A stretch of 64,000 nucleotides of DNA from an uncultured Eubacteriales bacterium (GTDB taxonomy: Bacteria > Bacillota > Clostridia > Oscillospirales > Acutalibacteraceae), in the NCBI GenBank assembly GCA_948537335.1, contig CAOUJG010000005.1, forward strand, positions 6,164-70,163, given 5' to 3'. The notes under the pieces are model-generated. The model saw only the letters and a program-made list of their open reading frames with translations. It was not told the origin of the DNA and did not search any database. The stretch's first letter is position 1; each line of letters starts with the position of its first letter. Below, in pieces: positions 25,076-31,944 of the stretch. The translations under genes and the position numbers were made by a program.

Positions 25076-25906
25076 GTGAAGAAAATGAAAGAGCTGGATG
25101 AAAAAAATTTTTTAAAGATGGCGCTGATAATGGCGGGAGTCGTCATGATTTTTTGCGCAGTGAACGCGATATTTTCGTCTTACGGCAACGCGCCCAAAGT
25201 TCCGCACAGAGAAGAGGCCGTTTTGGACGCAGCTCAACCGGACAAAAACATAAGTAAAGAAGCGGGAACTTCGAATGATCAGCCAATTTCGGCGGCAGAG
25301 TCCATTGTGAGCGAGCAAAGATATCTACTGATGCTGCCAAATATGAGGCCGGTGTACGAGAAAAACAGCGACGTAGTGGGCTGGATAAAGATAGAGGGCA
25401 CGTGCATAGACTACCCGGTGATGTACACCGCGGACGACGGGGAGTTTTATCTGTACAGAAATTTTTACAAAAATAAGGACATAAACGGCAGCATCTTCAT
25501 CGACGCGCACTGCAGCTTGAATCCGCGGGACACGAACTTGATTTTTCACGGCCACAACATGAACAACGGCTCGATGTTTGGCGCGCTCATAAAGTATAAA
25601 TCGCGTGAATTCTACGATTCGCACCGGTACGTCTTGTTTGACACGTTGTACGAAAGCCAGGTTTACGAGGTGCTTGCGGTGTTCATCTCGAAGGTGTACA
25701 ACATGAGCGACAACGTGTTCAAGTATTATCGGTTTTACGACGCCCAGAACGAAGAGGACTTCGACTATTTTTATGATAACATAAAGCGCCTCTCGCTGTA
25801 CGAAACAGACCTTGAAGCAGAGTTTGGCGACGAATTTATTACGCTGTCCACATGCGAGAATTCCGTAAAAAACGGCCGATTCGTGGTGGTTGCAAAAAGA
25901 ATATAA
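25076..25906 (+). CDS. srtB: Class B sortase
   Basis: Sortases cut sorting signals and join surface proteins to peptidoglycan. This 276-residue protein has an N-terminal signal anchor (MALIMAGVVMIFCAVNAIF), then the class B start VVGWIKIEGTCIDYPVM, DGEFYLYRNFYKNKDINGSIF, catalytic His in IFHGHNMNNGSMFG (near 158), Cys in ITLSTCEN (near 260) and Arg in GRFVVVAKR (near 269). The helical insertion between His and Cys is typical of class B. The start is GTG 25076 or ATG 25085; neither SD is ideal. It lies 128 nt after the LPKTG protein, its likely substrate. Confidence 0.88.
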   Translation: MKKMKELDEKNFLKMALIMAGVVMIFCAVNAIFSSYGNAPKVPHREEAVLDAAQPDKNISKEAGTSNDQPISAAESIVSEQRYLLMLPNMRPVYEKNSDVVGWIKIEGTCIDYPVMYTADDGEFYLYRNFYKNKDINGSIFIDAHCSLNPRDTNLIFHGHNMNNGSMFGALIKYKSREFYDSHRYVLFDTLYESQVYEVLAVFISKVYNMSDNVFKYYRFYDAQNEEDFDYFYDNIKRLSLYETDLEAEFGDEFITLSTCENSVKNGRFVVVAKRI

Positions 25907-25929
25907 ATTTACAATTTGCCGATCGAAAG

Positions 25930-25958
25930 TTTACAAGAATGGGGATTTTTGATATAAT
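25930..25958 (+). promoter_or_regulatory. Promoter of the uracil-DNA glycosylase gene
   Basis: TTTACA (25930-25935), a 17-bp spacer and TATAAT (25953-25958). Confidence 0.65.
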
Positions 25959-26053
25959 TAAAGAGGTTTTTGCAGATTATGCGCGAAAATTTTGAGTTGA
26001 TTAAGTTATAAGAACCATGCGAACTTGGCAGAATACGGAAGGAATATTGCGGT

Positions 26054-26626
26054 ATGTATAAATCTTTTGAAGAGCTCGAGCGGGACTGTAGCAATTGCGA
26101 GCGGTGTGACCTTTGCAAAACGCGGCATAACGTGGTTTTTGGAGTAGGCAACAAAAATGCAGAAGTCCTTTTTATTGGGGAGGGCCCCGGAGAAAATGAG
26201 GACTTGCAGGGGGAACCGTTTGTGGGCAGAGGCGGCAAGCTGCTGGATAAAATGTTGAACGCGGTGGATTTGGACCGGCATAAGAACATCTATATTGCCA
26301 ATATTGTAAAGTGTAGACCGCCGCAGAATCGGGACCCGCAAGAAGCCGAGCAAGAAGCTTGCATAGAGTGGCTGAGAAATCAGGTGGCGCTCATAAAGCC
26401 CAAGATAATCGTGTGCCTGGGCAGGATAGCCGCGATGAAGCTGATTAAACCGGACATAAAGATAACCAAAGAGCACGGAATCTTCTTTGAAAAAAACGGG
26501 ATAACAATAATGGCCACGCTGCATCCGGCAGCACTTTTGCGAAATCCGGCCAACAAACCTGGCGCGTTTAAGGATTTTTTAAATTTGCGAGAGAAGATTA
26601 AAGAAATCTGTGACCATACATATTAA
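26054..26626 (+). CDS. Family 4 uracil-DNA glycosylase (Fe-S)
   Basis: The enzyme removes uracil from DNA to start base excision repair. The family 4 pattern is clear: N-terminal cysteines CSNCERCDLC and a later KCRPPQNRD...EQEAC provide the 4Fe-4S ligands, GEGPGENEDLQGEPFVGRGG is the active-site loop, and HPAALLRNP is the DNA-intercalation motif. At 190 aa the length is normal for this compact family. It is monocistronic, between its promoter and a terminator. Confidence 0.92.
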   Translation: MYKSFEELERDCSNCERCDLCKTRHNVVFGVGNKNAEVLFIGEGPGENEDLQGEPFVGRGGKLLDKMLNAVDLDRHKNIYIANIVKCRPPQNRDPQEAEQEACIEWLRNQVALIKPKIIVCLGRIAAMKLIKPDIKITKEHGIFFEKNGITIMATLHPAALLRNPANKPGAFKDFLNLREKIKEICDHTY

Positions 26627-26662
26627 AACAAAAAATTAATGCAAATAAACCCGCAAAAATAG

Positions 26663-26708
26663 TTGCGACCAAGGTATAATCCCCTTTGGCCGCAATTATT
26701 GTTTTTTG
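26663..26708. terminator. Bidirectional terminator between the glycosylase gene and spoVM
   Basis: TTGCG-a-CCAAGG pairs with CCTTTGG-c-CGCAA, followed by TTATTGTTTTTT on the + side and CTATTTTTGC in the leftward direction. Confidence 0.75.
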
Positions 26709-26756
26709 CCTATTTTAAATGGAAGCTTGAGAACAGATGGCTTTTTGTGCGCGACT

Positions 26757-26840
26757 TTAACTTTCGGCTTTTTTGATTTTGAAAATTTTGCGCAAGAAAA
26801 AACCGAGCACTTTCGGACTTTTAACAACAACAACCTTCAT
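26757..26840 (-). CDS. spoVM: Stage V sporulation protein M
   Basis: This 27-codon leftward gene starts at ATG 26840 with GGAGG 10 nt upstream. The peptide begins MKVVVVKSPKVLGFFLRK and continues into a basic tail. Length, amphipathic-helix pattern and Pro at position 9 match SpoVM, the small peptide that senses the convex forespore membrane and anchors SpoIVA; Pro9 is known to matter for that in Bacillus. The opposite-strand frame through here has no such character. The facing operon encodes SipL and SpoIVA, its known functional partners, which strongly supports the call. It lies 27 nt after the 47-residue gene and before a terminator. Confidence 0.85.
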   Translation of the reverse strand: MKVVVVKSPKVLGFFLRKIFKIKKAES

Positions 26841-26867
26841 AAAAACGGACCCTCCAATCGTTCAAGG

Positions 26868-27011
26868 TTAGCACCGAATAAGGGAAACAGCGAGGATGAT
26901 GGAGATAACAACAAGAATCTTGACGATAAACTGAGTGGGAACTAAGTATGATATAGTAAGACCCAACACAAAAATCAGAGCTAATTTACCTTGTTTGCAA
27001 TAGCAATTCAT
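26868..27011 (-). CDS. Small two-span membrane protein, 47 aa, cotranscribed with spoVM
   Basis: A leftward ATG at 27011, with GGCGGTGAG upstream, opens a 47-codon frame. The peptide begins MNCYCKQGKLALIFVLGL, has a Pro-containing turn (LVPTQF) and a second span (IVKILVVISIILAVSLI), and ends in Arg-Cys. Cysteines at 3, 5 and 47 frame two membrane helices. It ends 27 nt before spoVM, so the two probably form one short transcript. No named family is recalled, although short clostridial membrane proteins of this shape exist. A sporulation role is inferred only from position. TATAAT-like sequence lies upstream near 27064, without a good -35. Confidence 0.6.
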   Translation of the reverse strand: MNCYCKQGKLALIFVLGLTISYLVPTQFIVKILVVISIILAVSLIRC

Positions 27012-27192
27012 TGCGACTCACCGCCAGTTTTAGAGTGGCTATAAGATTTTTTACGTCATTAATTTATTATATACAAGTGTCCGAAAAAACGTGAAAATTG
27101 CAAAAAGGAACATTAAGCGCAAACAAGAGGCATAAACGGGACAGGTGAAGAATAGATTTAGCTATAGAAAAATAATAAGAGAGGTTAAATCT

Positions 27193-28731
27193 ATGGATTA
27201 TAGTGTCAAAAAAGAAGCGCTGAACGTGTGTGAACCGATTTTTGATGGTGTTGTGGAGCAGCCTGTAGACCTGGACTTTAGCTTGCCGGACTATTGCCCA
27301 GACATTAAGAAGATTTTGAAATGCCAGATCTGCCCGCAAATAAGTTCCAGAAATATCTCCGGCGACAAGCTTTACATAGAGGGCAATGCGGGAATTTCAT
27401 TGATATACTTGGACGAAGAGAAATTATCGATTAGATGCTGCGAGCACACAAGCCCGTTTTCTGTCTCGATAAATCTAAAGAATTCGCCACAGGACGCCAT
27501 AATTTTAACAAAAGCTAAAATAGAATATGTTAATTGCAGAGCAGTGACGCCACGAAGACTCGATATTCATGGGGCTTTTTCGATTTTTACAAAAGTAAAG
27601 TGCAAAAAAGAGAAGTCGGTTGTGTGCGATATAGACGGCGAAGGGATCGAAAAGAAAACGACGTCCACAACCTGCAACAATATAATCGGCCTGGGACAGC
27701 AGTATTTTAACATAGAGGAGGTCATCGACAAAGGCGCAAAGCAGCCGGACATAGAGTACATCTTGAAGACGGCCGTAAACATCGAGCTTTTGGATTATAA
27801 AACGCTGCAAAACAGAGTCATGATAAACGCCACGGCGAACATAAAGGTGGTCTACATCAGCGACATCGAGTACAGCAACATAGAGACGCTGGAGCATAGC
27901 GTTCCAATTAGCCAGATTATCGATATAGAGGGCGTGCAGGACAATTGCCCATGCGACGTAAACTTGGAAGTGCTGAATCATAGCATAAACATCCGGCCCA
28001 GCGATAGCGACGAGAACAATTTGCTGTCTTTTGAATGCAAAATAGGTGCGTCTGCTGTGGCGTATGAGGAGAAAGAAGTCGGCATTTTGAGCGACGTTTA
28101 CTCAATAGACTTCGAGTCGGAGCCAAAGTACGAGAGAGTGACGCTCTTCAGCCTGCTAGACAAAATAGAGGAAACCTACACTCTAAAGAGCAGCATAGAG
28201 GTGGAAGACCCCGGAATAACAGAATTAATCGACGCTGGAGGAGATATAACAAATGTAAAAAGCTTTATTAAAGAGGGTCAAATTAACTTTGAGGGCAAAA
28301 TTAACGTGTGCATTTTGGGCAAGGGTGGCGAGGACGTCCCGTTTTATGCAGAGAGACTAGTTGAGTTTGCGTATGAATATCGGCTAAAAGACGAGGCAGA
28401 TTCGGCCTTTTGCGAGGATAACGTAACGTTGAAATCGTGCGAATGTAGGCTAATTGGCAGAAACACAATAGAGATGACCGCCGAGCTGCAGGTCAACGCG
28501 AATGTGTATGCTGAGAATAAGTACATGTCGATAACGGACATCTTTGTGGACGAAGAAAAGCCCAAAGAAAAGGACAAAAAAACCGCAATAACGCTCTATT
28601 ATGCAGAGCCCGGCGAAGAGCTGTGGGACATCGCGCGCCGGTATTGCACATCTGTAGAGAAAATAAAATCAGAGAACGACATAGAAGAGGACAAATTGCA
28701 AGACAGAAACATGCTTTTTATACCAATGTGA
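27193..28731 (+). CDS. sipL: SipL: SPOCS (DUF3794) and LysM protein, SpoIVA partner
   Basis: This 512-residue mother-cell coat protein starts MDYSVKKEALNVCEPIFDG. Its N-terminal two-thirds hold repeated SPOCS/DUF3794-like beta domains (for example QPVDLDFSLPDYCPDIKKIL and later VPFYAERLVEFAYEYRL). A C-terminal LysM domain occupies about 465-512 (AEPGEELWDIARRYCTS, ending MLFIPM). In Clostridioides difficile, SipL binds SpoIVA through its LysM domain and both are needed to attach the coat. Here spoIVA is the very next gene, which fits the assignment well. Start ATG 27193 lies 8 nt after AGAGAGG; the upstream ATG at 27145 has no SD. Confidence 0.85.
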   Translation: MDYSVKKEALNVCEPIFDGVVEQPVDLDFSLPDYCPDIKKILKCQICPQISSRNISGDKLYIEGNAGISLIYLDEEKLSIRCCEHTSPFSVSINLKNSPQDAIILTKAKIEYVNCRAVTPRRLDIHGAFSIFTKVKCKKEKSVVCDIDGEGIEKKTTSTTCNNIIGLGQQYFNIEEVIDKGAKQPDIEYILKTAVNIELLDYKTLQNRVMINATANIKVVYISDIEYSNIETLEHSVPISQIIDIEGVQDNCPCDVNLEVLNHSINIRPSDSDENNLLSFECKIGASAVAYEEKEVGILSDVYSIDFESEPKYERVTLFSLLDKIEETYTLKSSIEVEDPGITELIDAGGDITNVKSFIKEGQINFEGKINVCILGKGGEDVPFYAERLVEFAYEYRLKDEADSAFCEDNVTLKSCECRLIGRNTIEMTAELQVNANVYAENKYMSITDIFVDEEKPKEKDKKTAITLYYAEPGEELWDIARRYCTSVEKIKSENDIEEDKLQDRNMLFIPM

Positions 28732-28779
28732 TGCGAATTTTAGCCAACGACAAAACAGAAAACTAGGGAGGAAGTACTT

Positions 28780-30258
28780 TTGGAAGAAAGAAATATTTAT
28801 CAAGATATAGCGCAGCGCACAAACGGAGACATCTATATAGGCGTTGTGGGGCCAGTTCGAAGCGGCAAATCGACCTTTATAAAGCGGTTCATGGATAACC
28901 TCGTGATTCCGAACATGGATAGCAGCTACAAAAAAGAGCGCGCAGTGGATGAATTGCCACAGTCCGCGGCGGGCAGAACTATCATGACAACGGAGCCAAA
29001 GTTTATTCCCGAAACCGCAGTAGAGGTGCACATCGGCGACAACGCAAGCTTTAAAGTAAGGCTAATAGACTGCGTGGGGTATATAGTCCCGAGCTCTTTG
29101 GGGTACATAGAAAACGAACAACCCAGAATGGTGATGACGCCGTGGTTTAAGGAGCCCGTGCCGTTCAATATGGCAGCAGAACTGGGCACAAAAAAGGTGA
29201 TAACCGATCACTCAACAATAGGCTTAGTGATAACAACCGACGCCAGCATAAGCGACATCCCGCGCGAAGAGTACGAAGAAACCGAAGAGCGCGTCATAAA
29301 TGAGCTAAAAGAAATAAAAAAGCCATTCATAGTGCTGCTAAACAGCATGTATCCGGCCGCCAACGAGACGCGCGAGCTAGCAAAATCGTTAACAGAAAAA
29401 TACAAAGTGCCCGTGCTGCCGGTAAATTGCCTGGAGCTAAACGAAAACGAGATAAAACGCATCTTGGCGCAGATTTTGTTTGAGTTCCCAGTAAAAGAAA
29501 TAAAAATAAACATGCCAAAATGGCTGACAAATCTAGAAAAAAAGCATTGGCTAAGAGAATCGGTCTACTCGACAATAGAGCAGTTCTCTAAGGACATCAG
29601 AAAGATCCGCGAAATAAATTATATAACCGACAACATAACCTCGTGCGATTATATCGACGCCGCCAAGCCAACAGCAATAGACCTCGGGGTGGGCAACGCA
29701 AAAATCGCAGTAGAAATAAGCCCGAACCTGTTTTATAAGGTGCTGGGAGAAAAAACTGGACTAGAGCTTGAGGACGAGGGAGATCTCTTAGACTGCATGC
29801 TGTCGCTTTCTGCGATAAAAGAAAAATACAATAAAATTAGTCAGGCCTATAACGACGTGCAAGAGACCGGCTACGGCATAGTCATGCCATCCACAGAGGA
29901 ACTTTCATTAGATGAGCCAGAAATAATAAAGCAGGGCGGCAAATACGGCATAAAACTAAAAGCCTCTGCGCAGTCCATACACATGATGAAAACCCGCATA
30001 ACCACAGAAGTCACGCCGATTGTAGGCTCGGAGCAGCAGTCCGAAGAGCTTGTGAACTATCTTTTAAAGGAGTTTGAGGAAAATCCCGGCAAAATATGGG
30101 AGTCGAATATATTTGGCAAGTCGCTCTACGAGCTGGTGAACGAAGGGCTGCACAATAAGCTTTATAGGATGCCAAACGACGCCAGAACAAAAATAAAAGA
30201 AACGATCGAAAGAATAATAAACGATGGATGTAACGGACTAATCTGCATAATTCTTTAG
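28780..30258 (+). CDS. spoIVA: Stage IV sporulation protein A
   Basis: SpoIVA is an ATPase that polymerises on the forespore surface to form the coat basement layer. The 492-residue protein has the P-loop GPVRSGKS at about 24-31, FMDNLVIPNM, the SpoIVA-specific DELPQSAAGRTIMTTEPKF, a VGYIVPSSLG switch region, a central helical domain and the C-terminal NDGCNGLICIIL, the part that contacts SpoVM in Bacillus. The start is TTG 28780 after GGGAGG. It is 48 nt downstream of sipL and 23 nt upstream of the pdaA-like gene. It should be mother-cell expressed (sigma-E), though no such promoter is evident. Confidence 0.97.
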   Translation: MEERNIYQDIAQRTNGDIYIGVVGPVRSGKSTFIKRFMDNLVIPNMDSSYKKERAVDELPQSAAGRTIMTTEPKFIPETAVEVHIGDNASFKVRLIDCVGYIVPSSLGYIENEQPRMVMTPWFKEPVPFNMAAELGTKKVITDHSTIGLVITTDASISDIPREEYEETEERVINELKEIKKPFIVLLNSMYPAANETRELAKSLTEKYKVPVLPVNCLELNENEIKRILAQILFEFPVKEIKINMPKWLTNLEKKHWLRESVYSTIEQFSKDIRKIREINYITDNITSCDYIDAAKPTAIDLGVGNAKIAVEISPNLFYKVLGEKTGLELEDEGDLLDCMLSLSAIKEKYNKISQAYNDVQETGYGIVMPSTEELSLDEPEIIKQGGKYGIKLKASAQSIHMMKTRITTEVTPIVGSEQQSEELVNYLLKEFEENPGKIWESNIFGKSLYELVNEGLHNKLYRMPNDARTKIKETIERIINDGCNGLICIIL

Positions 30259-30281
30259 CTATACAAGGGGCGGTGGGCATA

Positions 30282-31091
30282 TTGGTAATAGTTTTTAGGC
30301 GCAAGTATATCATTCTTTCCACGTTTATCTGCTTTGTGGTGGCTTCTGTGGTGATCGGCACCAGTCTGTCGGTGAGCAATAAGTCTGTGGTAACGTCGAA
30401 GTCCGTGAATAATAACTGGGGCCTAAGCTTTAGCGAAAACGGCAAAGCGCCAACAGGCAACGCGAGTCGCGAATTTTTGAAGCAGTACGACGCCTATTAT
30501 GTGGGGAACCCCGAAGAAAAAAAGATATACCTGACGTTTGATGCAGGCTTTGAAAACGGCTATACACCAACTATTTTGGACGTCCTAAAGAAGAATGACG
30601 TAAAAGCGGCGTTCTTTTTGGTTGGCAACTACATAAAGACGAGCCCAGATTTAGTGAAGCGGATGGAGGCAGAGGGCCACATAGTTGGGAATCATACCTT
30701 TTCGCACCCGGATATGTCGAAGATTTCGGACATGGAGTCGTTTAAGAAGGAGATCTCGAAGCTGGAGGAGATGTACAAAGAAACAACCGGCAAGGATATG
30801 CTAAAATTTTACAGACCACCGCAGGGCAAGTATAACGAAGAAAACTTAAAGCATGCGCACGAGCTGGGCTACAAGACGATATTTTGGAGCTTGGCGTACG
30901 TAGACTGGCTAACCGACAAGCAGCCAAGCAAAGAACATGCCTTCGAGAAGCTTGCGAGGATACATCCGGGAGCCATAGTGCTGCTGCATAGCACGTCCAA
31001 AACAAACTCGGAAATATTAGACGAATTAGTAAATAAATGGAAATCAGAAGGCTACACATTCGCACCGCTAACGGAACTTAGTGATAATTGA
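30282..31091 (+). CDS. pdaA: PdaA-like polysaccharide deacetylase (spore cortex)
   Basis: PdaA removes the N-acetyl group from peptide-stripped muramic acid, a step toward the muramic-delta-lactam of cortex. It has a signal anchor (YIILSTFICFVVASVVIG), then NodB-domain motifs in the PdaA variant: LTFDAGFENG (DxG rather than DDG), NHTFSHPDMSK, FYRPPQGKYNEE and IVLLHST. TTG 30282 is preferred because GGTGGG lies just upstream; GTG 30273 would overlap the SD. Its place right after sipL-spoIVA supports a spore role. A general chitooligosaccharide or peptidoglycan deacetylase is the less likely alternative. Confidence 0.85.
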   Translation: MVIVFRRKYIILSTFICFVVASVVIGTSLSVSNKSVVTSKSVNNNWGLSFSENGKAPTGNASREFLKQYDAYYVGNPEEKKIYLTFDAGFENGYTPTILDVLKKNDVKAAFFLVGNYIKTSPDLVKRMEAEGHIVGNHTFSHPDMSKISDMESFKKEISKLEEMYKETTGKDMLKFYRPPQGKYNEENLKHAHELGYKTIFWSLAYVDWLTDKQPSKEHAFEKLARIHPGAIVLLHSTSKTNSEILDELVNKWKSEGYTFAPLTELSDN

Positions 31092-31127
31092 CTAAAAAAA
31101 TCGAAAAAACTTTAGAATATATTACAG

Positions 31128-31156
31128 TTGACGAAATAAAAACAATGTAATATAAT
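31128..31156 (+). promoter_or_regulatory. Promoter of the double-glycine peptide gene
   Basis: TTGACG (31128-31133), a 17-bp spacer and TATAAT (31151-31156). The start codon is 218 nt downstream, leaving a long leader. That leader holds a possible 9-codon ORF (GTG 31293 to TAA 31322) with GAAGGTG upstream, and nothing else recognised. Confidence 0.75.
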
Positions 31157-31373
31157 CAAAGATACCGCAATAAATTTTGATTTTAAGTAAAAAAATAGCA
31201 CGGAATCCTATACGTTCGCTGCTCAGCGCCCATTTAAAAATCTTATATTGATACCAAAAGTATTCATAAAAATTGCTTTAGAAGGTGATTTTGTGAGTGC
31301 TTTTTTGTTTAAAACGCGTTAAAAAGGAAAGTTTATTATTAGGTTTAATTTTTTTGAATAGGAGTGTTGCAAA

Positions 31374-31598
31374 ATGAGCGAAGAGTTAAAAAGAGAACGG
31401 TTAGAATTAAATGATTTGTCCTCGGTGGCAGGCGGAGTGGCTGTTGACGTTAACTCCGAAACAAGATGCGTAAAACCAGAGGGTAGCTTTAAAATTTTGG
31501 ATTATAAAGAAGAAGAATGGCGCCGGGATGGGGCTCCATCTAAGTGCAAGTATTGCTGGCATTTAAAGTTTGACAATGGCTTTTTTTGCGACGTTTGA
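31374..31598 (+). CDS. Orphan double-glycine leader peptide, Cys-containing core
   Basis: A 74-residue protein with AGGAG 8 nt... upstream of its ATG. It begins MSEELKRERLELNDLSSVAGG, a classic leader for bacteriocin or RiPP precursors: acidic/basic helix, LxxLxxVxGG, cleavage expected after Gly-Gly at 20-21. The predicted 53-residue core has Cys at 32, 58, 61 and 72 (a CKYC pair) and an aromatic end (WHLKFDNGFFCDV). No modification enzyme, immunity protein or peptidase-containing ABC exporter is adjacent. The ABC exporter at 33-34.6 kb has no C39 domain. It may be a small bacteriocin, a signal peptide or a RiPP substrate processed elsewhere. It has its own promoter and terminator. Confidence 0.6.
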   Translation: MSEELKRERLELNDLSSVAGGVAVDVNSETRCVKPEGSFKILDYKEEEWRRDGAPSKCKYCWHLKFDNGFFCDV

Positions 31599-31665
31599 TT
31601 TAAGATCAAAGAAGGAATCGAAAGGTTAGAAGGTTATTGATTAAAAGTAAAAAATATATAAAGTG

Positions 31666-31708
31666 CCCCAAACTCTTGCACAAAACAAAGAGATTGGGGT
31701 TTTCTTTT
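31666..31708 (+). terminator. Terminator after the double-glycine peptide gene
   Basis: CCCCAA-a-CTCTT pairs with AAGAG-a-TTGGGG, followed by TTTTCTTTT. Confidence 0.8.
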
Positions 31709-31730
31709 GTCTTTTGGCAGATTGGCGCGC

Positions 31731-31759
31731 TTGTAATTTTAAAATTTTTGTGGTAAAAT
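31731..31759 (+). promoter_or_regulatory. Promoter of the 33-codon ORF and corA
   Basis: TTGTAA (31731-31736), a 17-bp spacer and TAAAAT (31754-31759). Confidence 0.6.
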
Positions 31760-31817
31760 CTAAAATATATGTTTGTGCGGCGGTTGAAATTACGTTTAAA
31801 TTGAAGGTGGTGGAGAT

Positions 31818-31919
31818 ATGGTTCCTGGTGACCCTAACCCTTGCGGGCGATTTGATGAGAAAAAATATTTTTTATTAGGGAAACATATCGATTCTGCCGG
31901 GCGTTTTATGTTCCCCTAG
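31818..31919 (+). CDS. Possible 33-residue ORF upstream of corA
   Basis: An ATG at 31818, right after GGTGGTGGAG, opens 33 codons before TAG. The peptide begins MVPGDPNPCGRFDEKKYF and ends in a glycine/aromatic segment (AGRFMFP). Composition looks like a real small protein rather than random sequence, but no family is recalled. Its stop codon lies inside a hairpin that also covers sequence next to the corA SD, so it could be a translated leader. It sits on the same predicted transcript as corA. Confidence 0.4.
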   Translation: MVPGDPNPCGRFDEKKYFLLGKHIDSAGRFMFP

Positions 31920-31931
31920 TAATTTTAGGGG
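31913..31931 (+). promoter_or_regulatory. Hairpin spanning the short ORF stop and the corA ribosome site
   Basis: CCCCTA (31913-31918) pairs with TAGGGG (31926-31931) around a 7-nt loop. The right arm is the G-rich stretch 14 nt before corA. Ribosomes finishing the 33-codon ORF would open the hairpin. Confidence 0.4.
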
Positions 31932-31944
31932 GATTGGATAGCGC

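Noticed and set aside
26706..26945. 79-residue rightward frame over spoVM
   Set aside because: It has no ribosome site and an unnatural composition, and it is antisense to spoVM and most of the 47-residue gene.
31663..31878. 71-residue rightward frame after the double-glycine peptide
   Set aside because: It begins inside a terminator and runs through a promoter; the 33-codon frame in another register has a better ribosome site.
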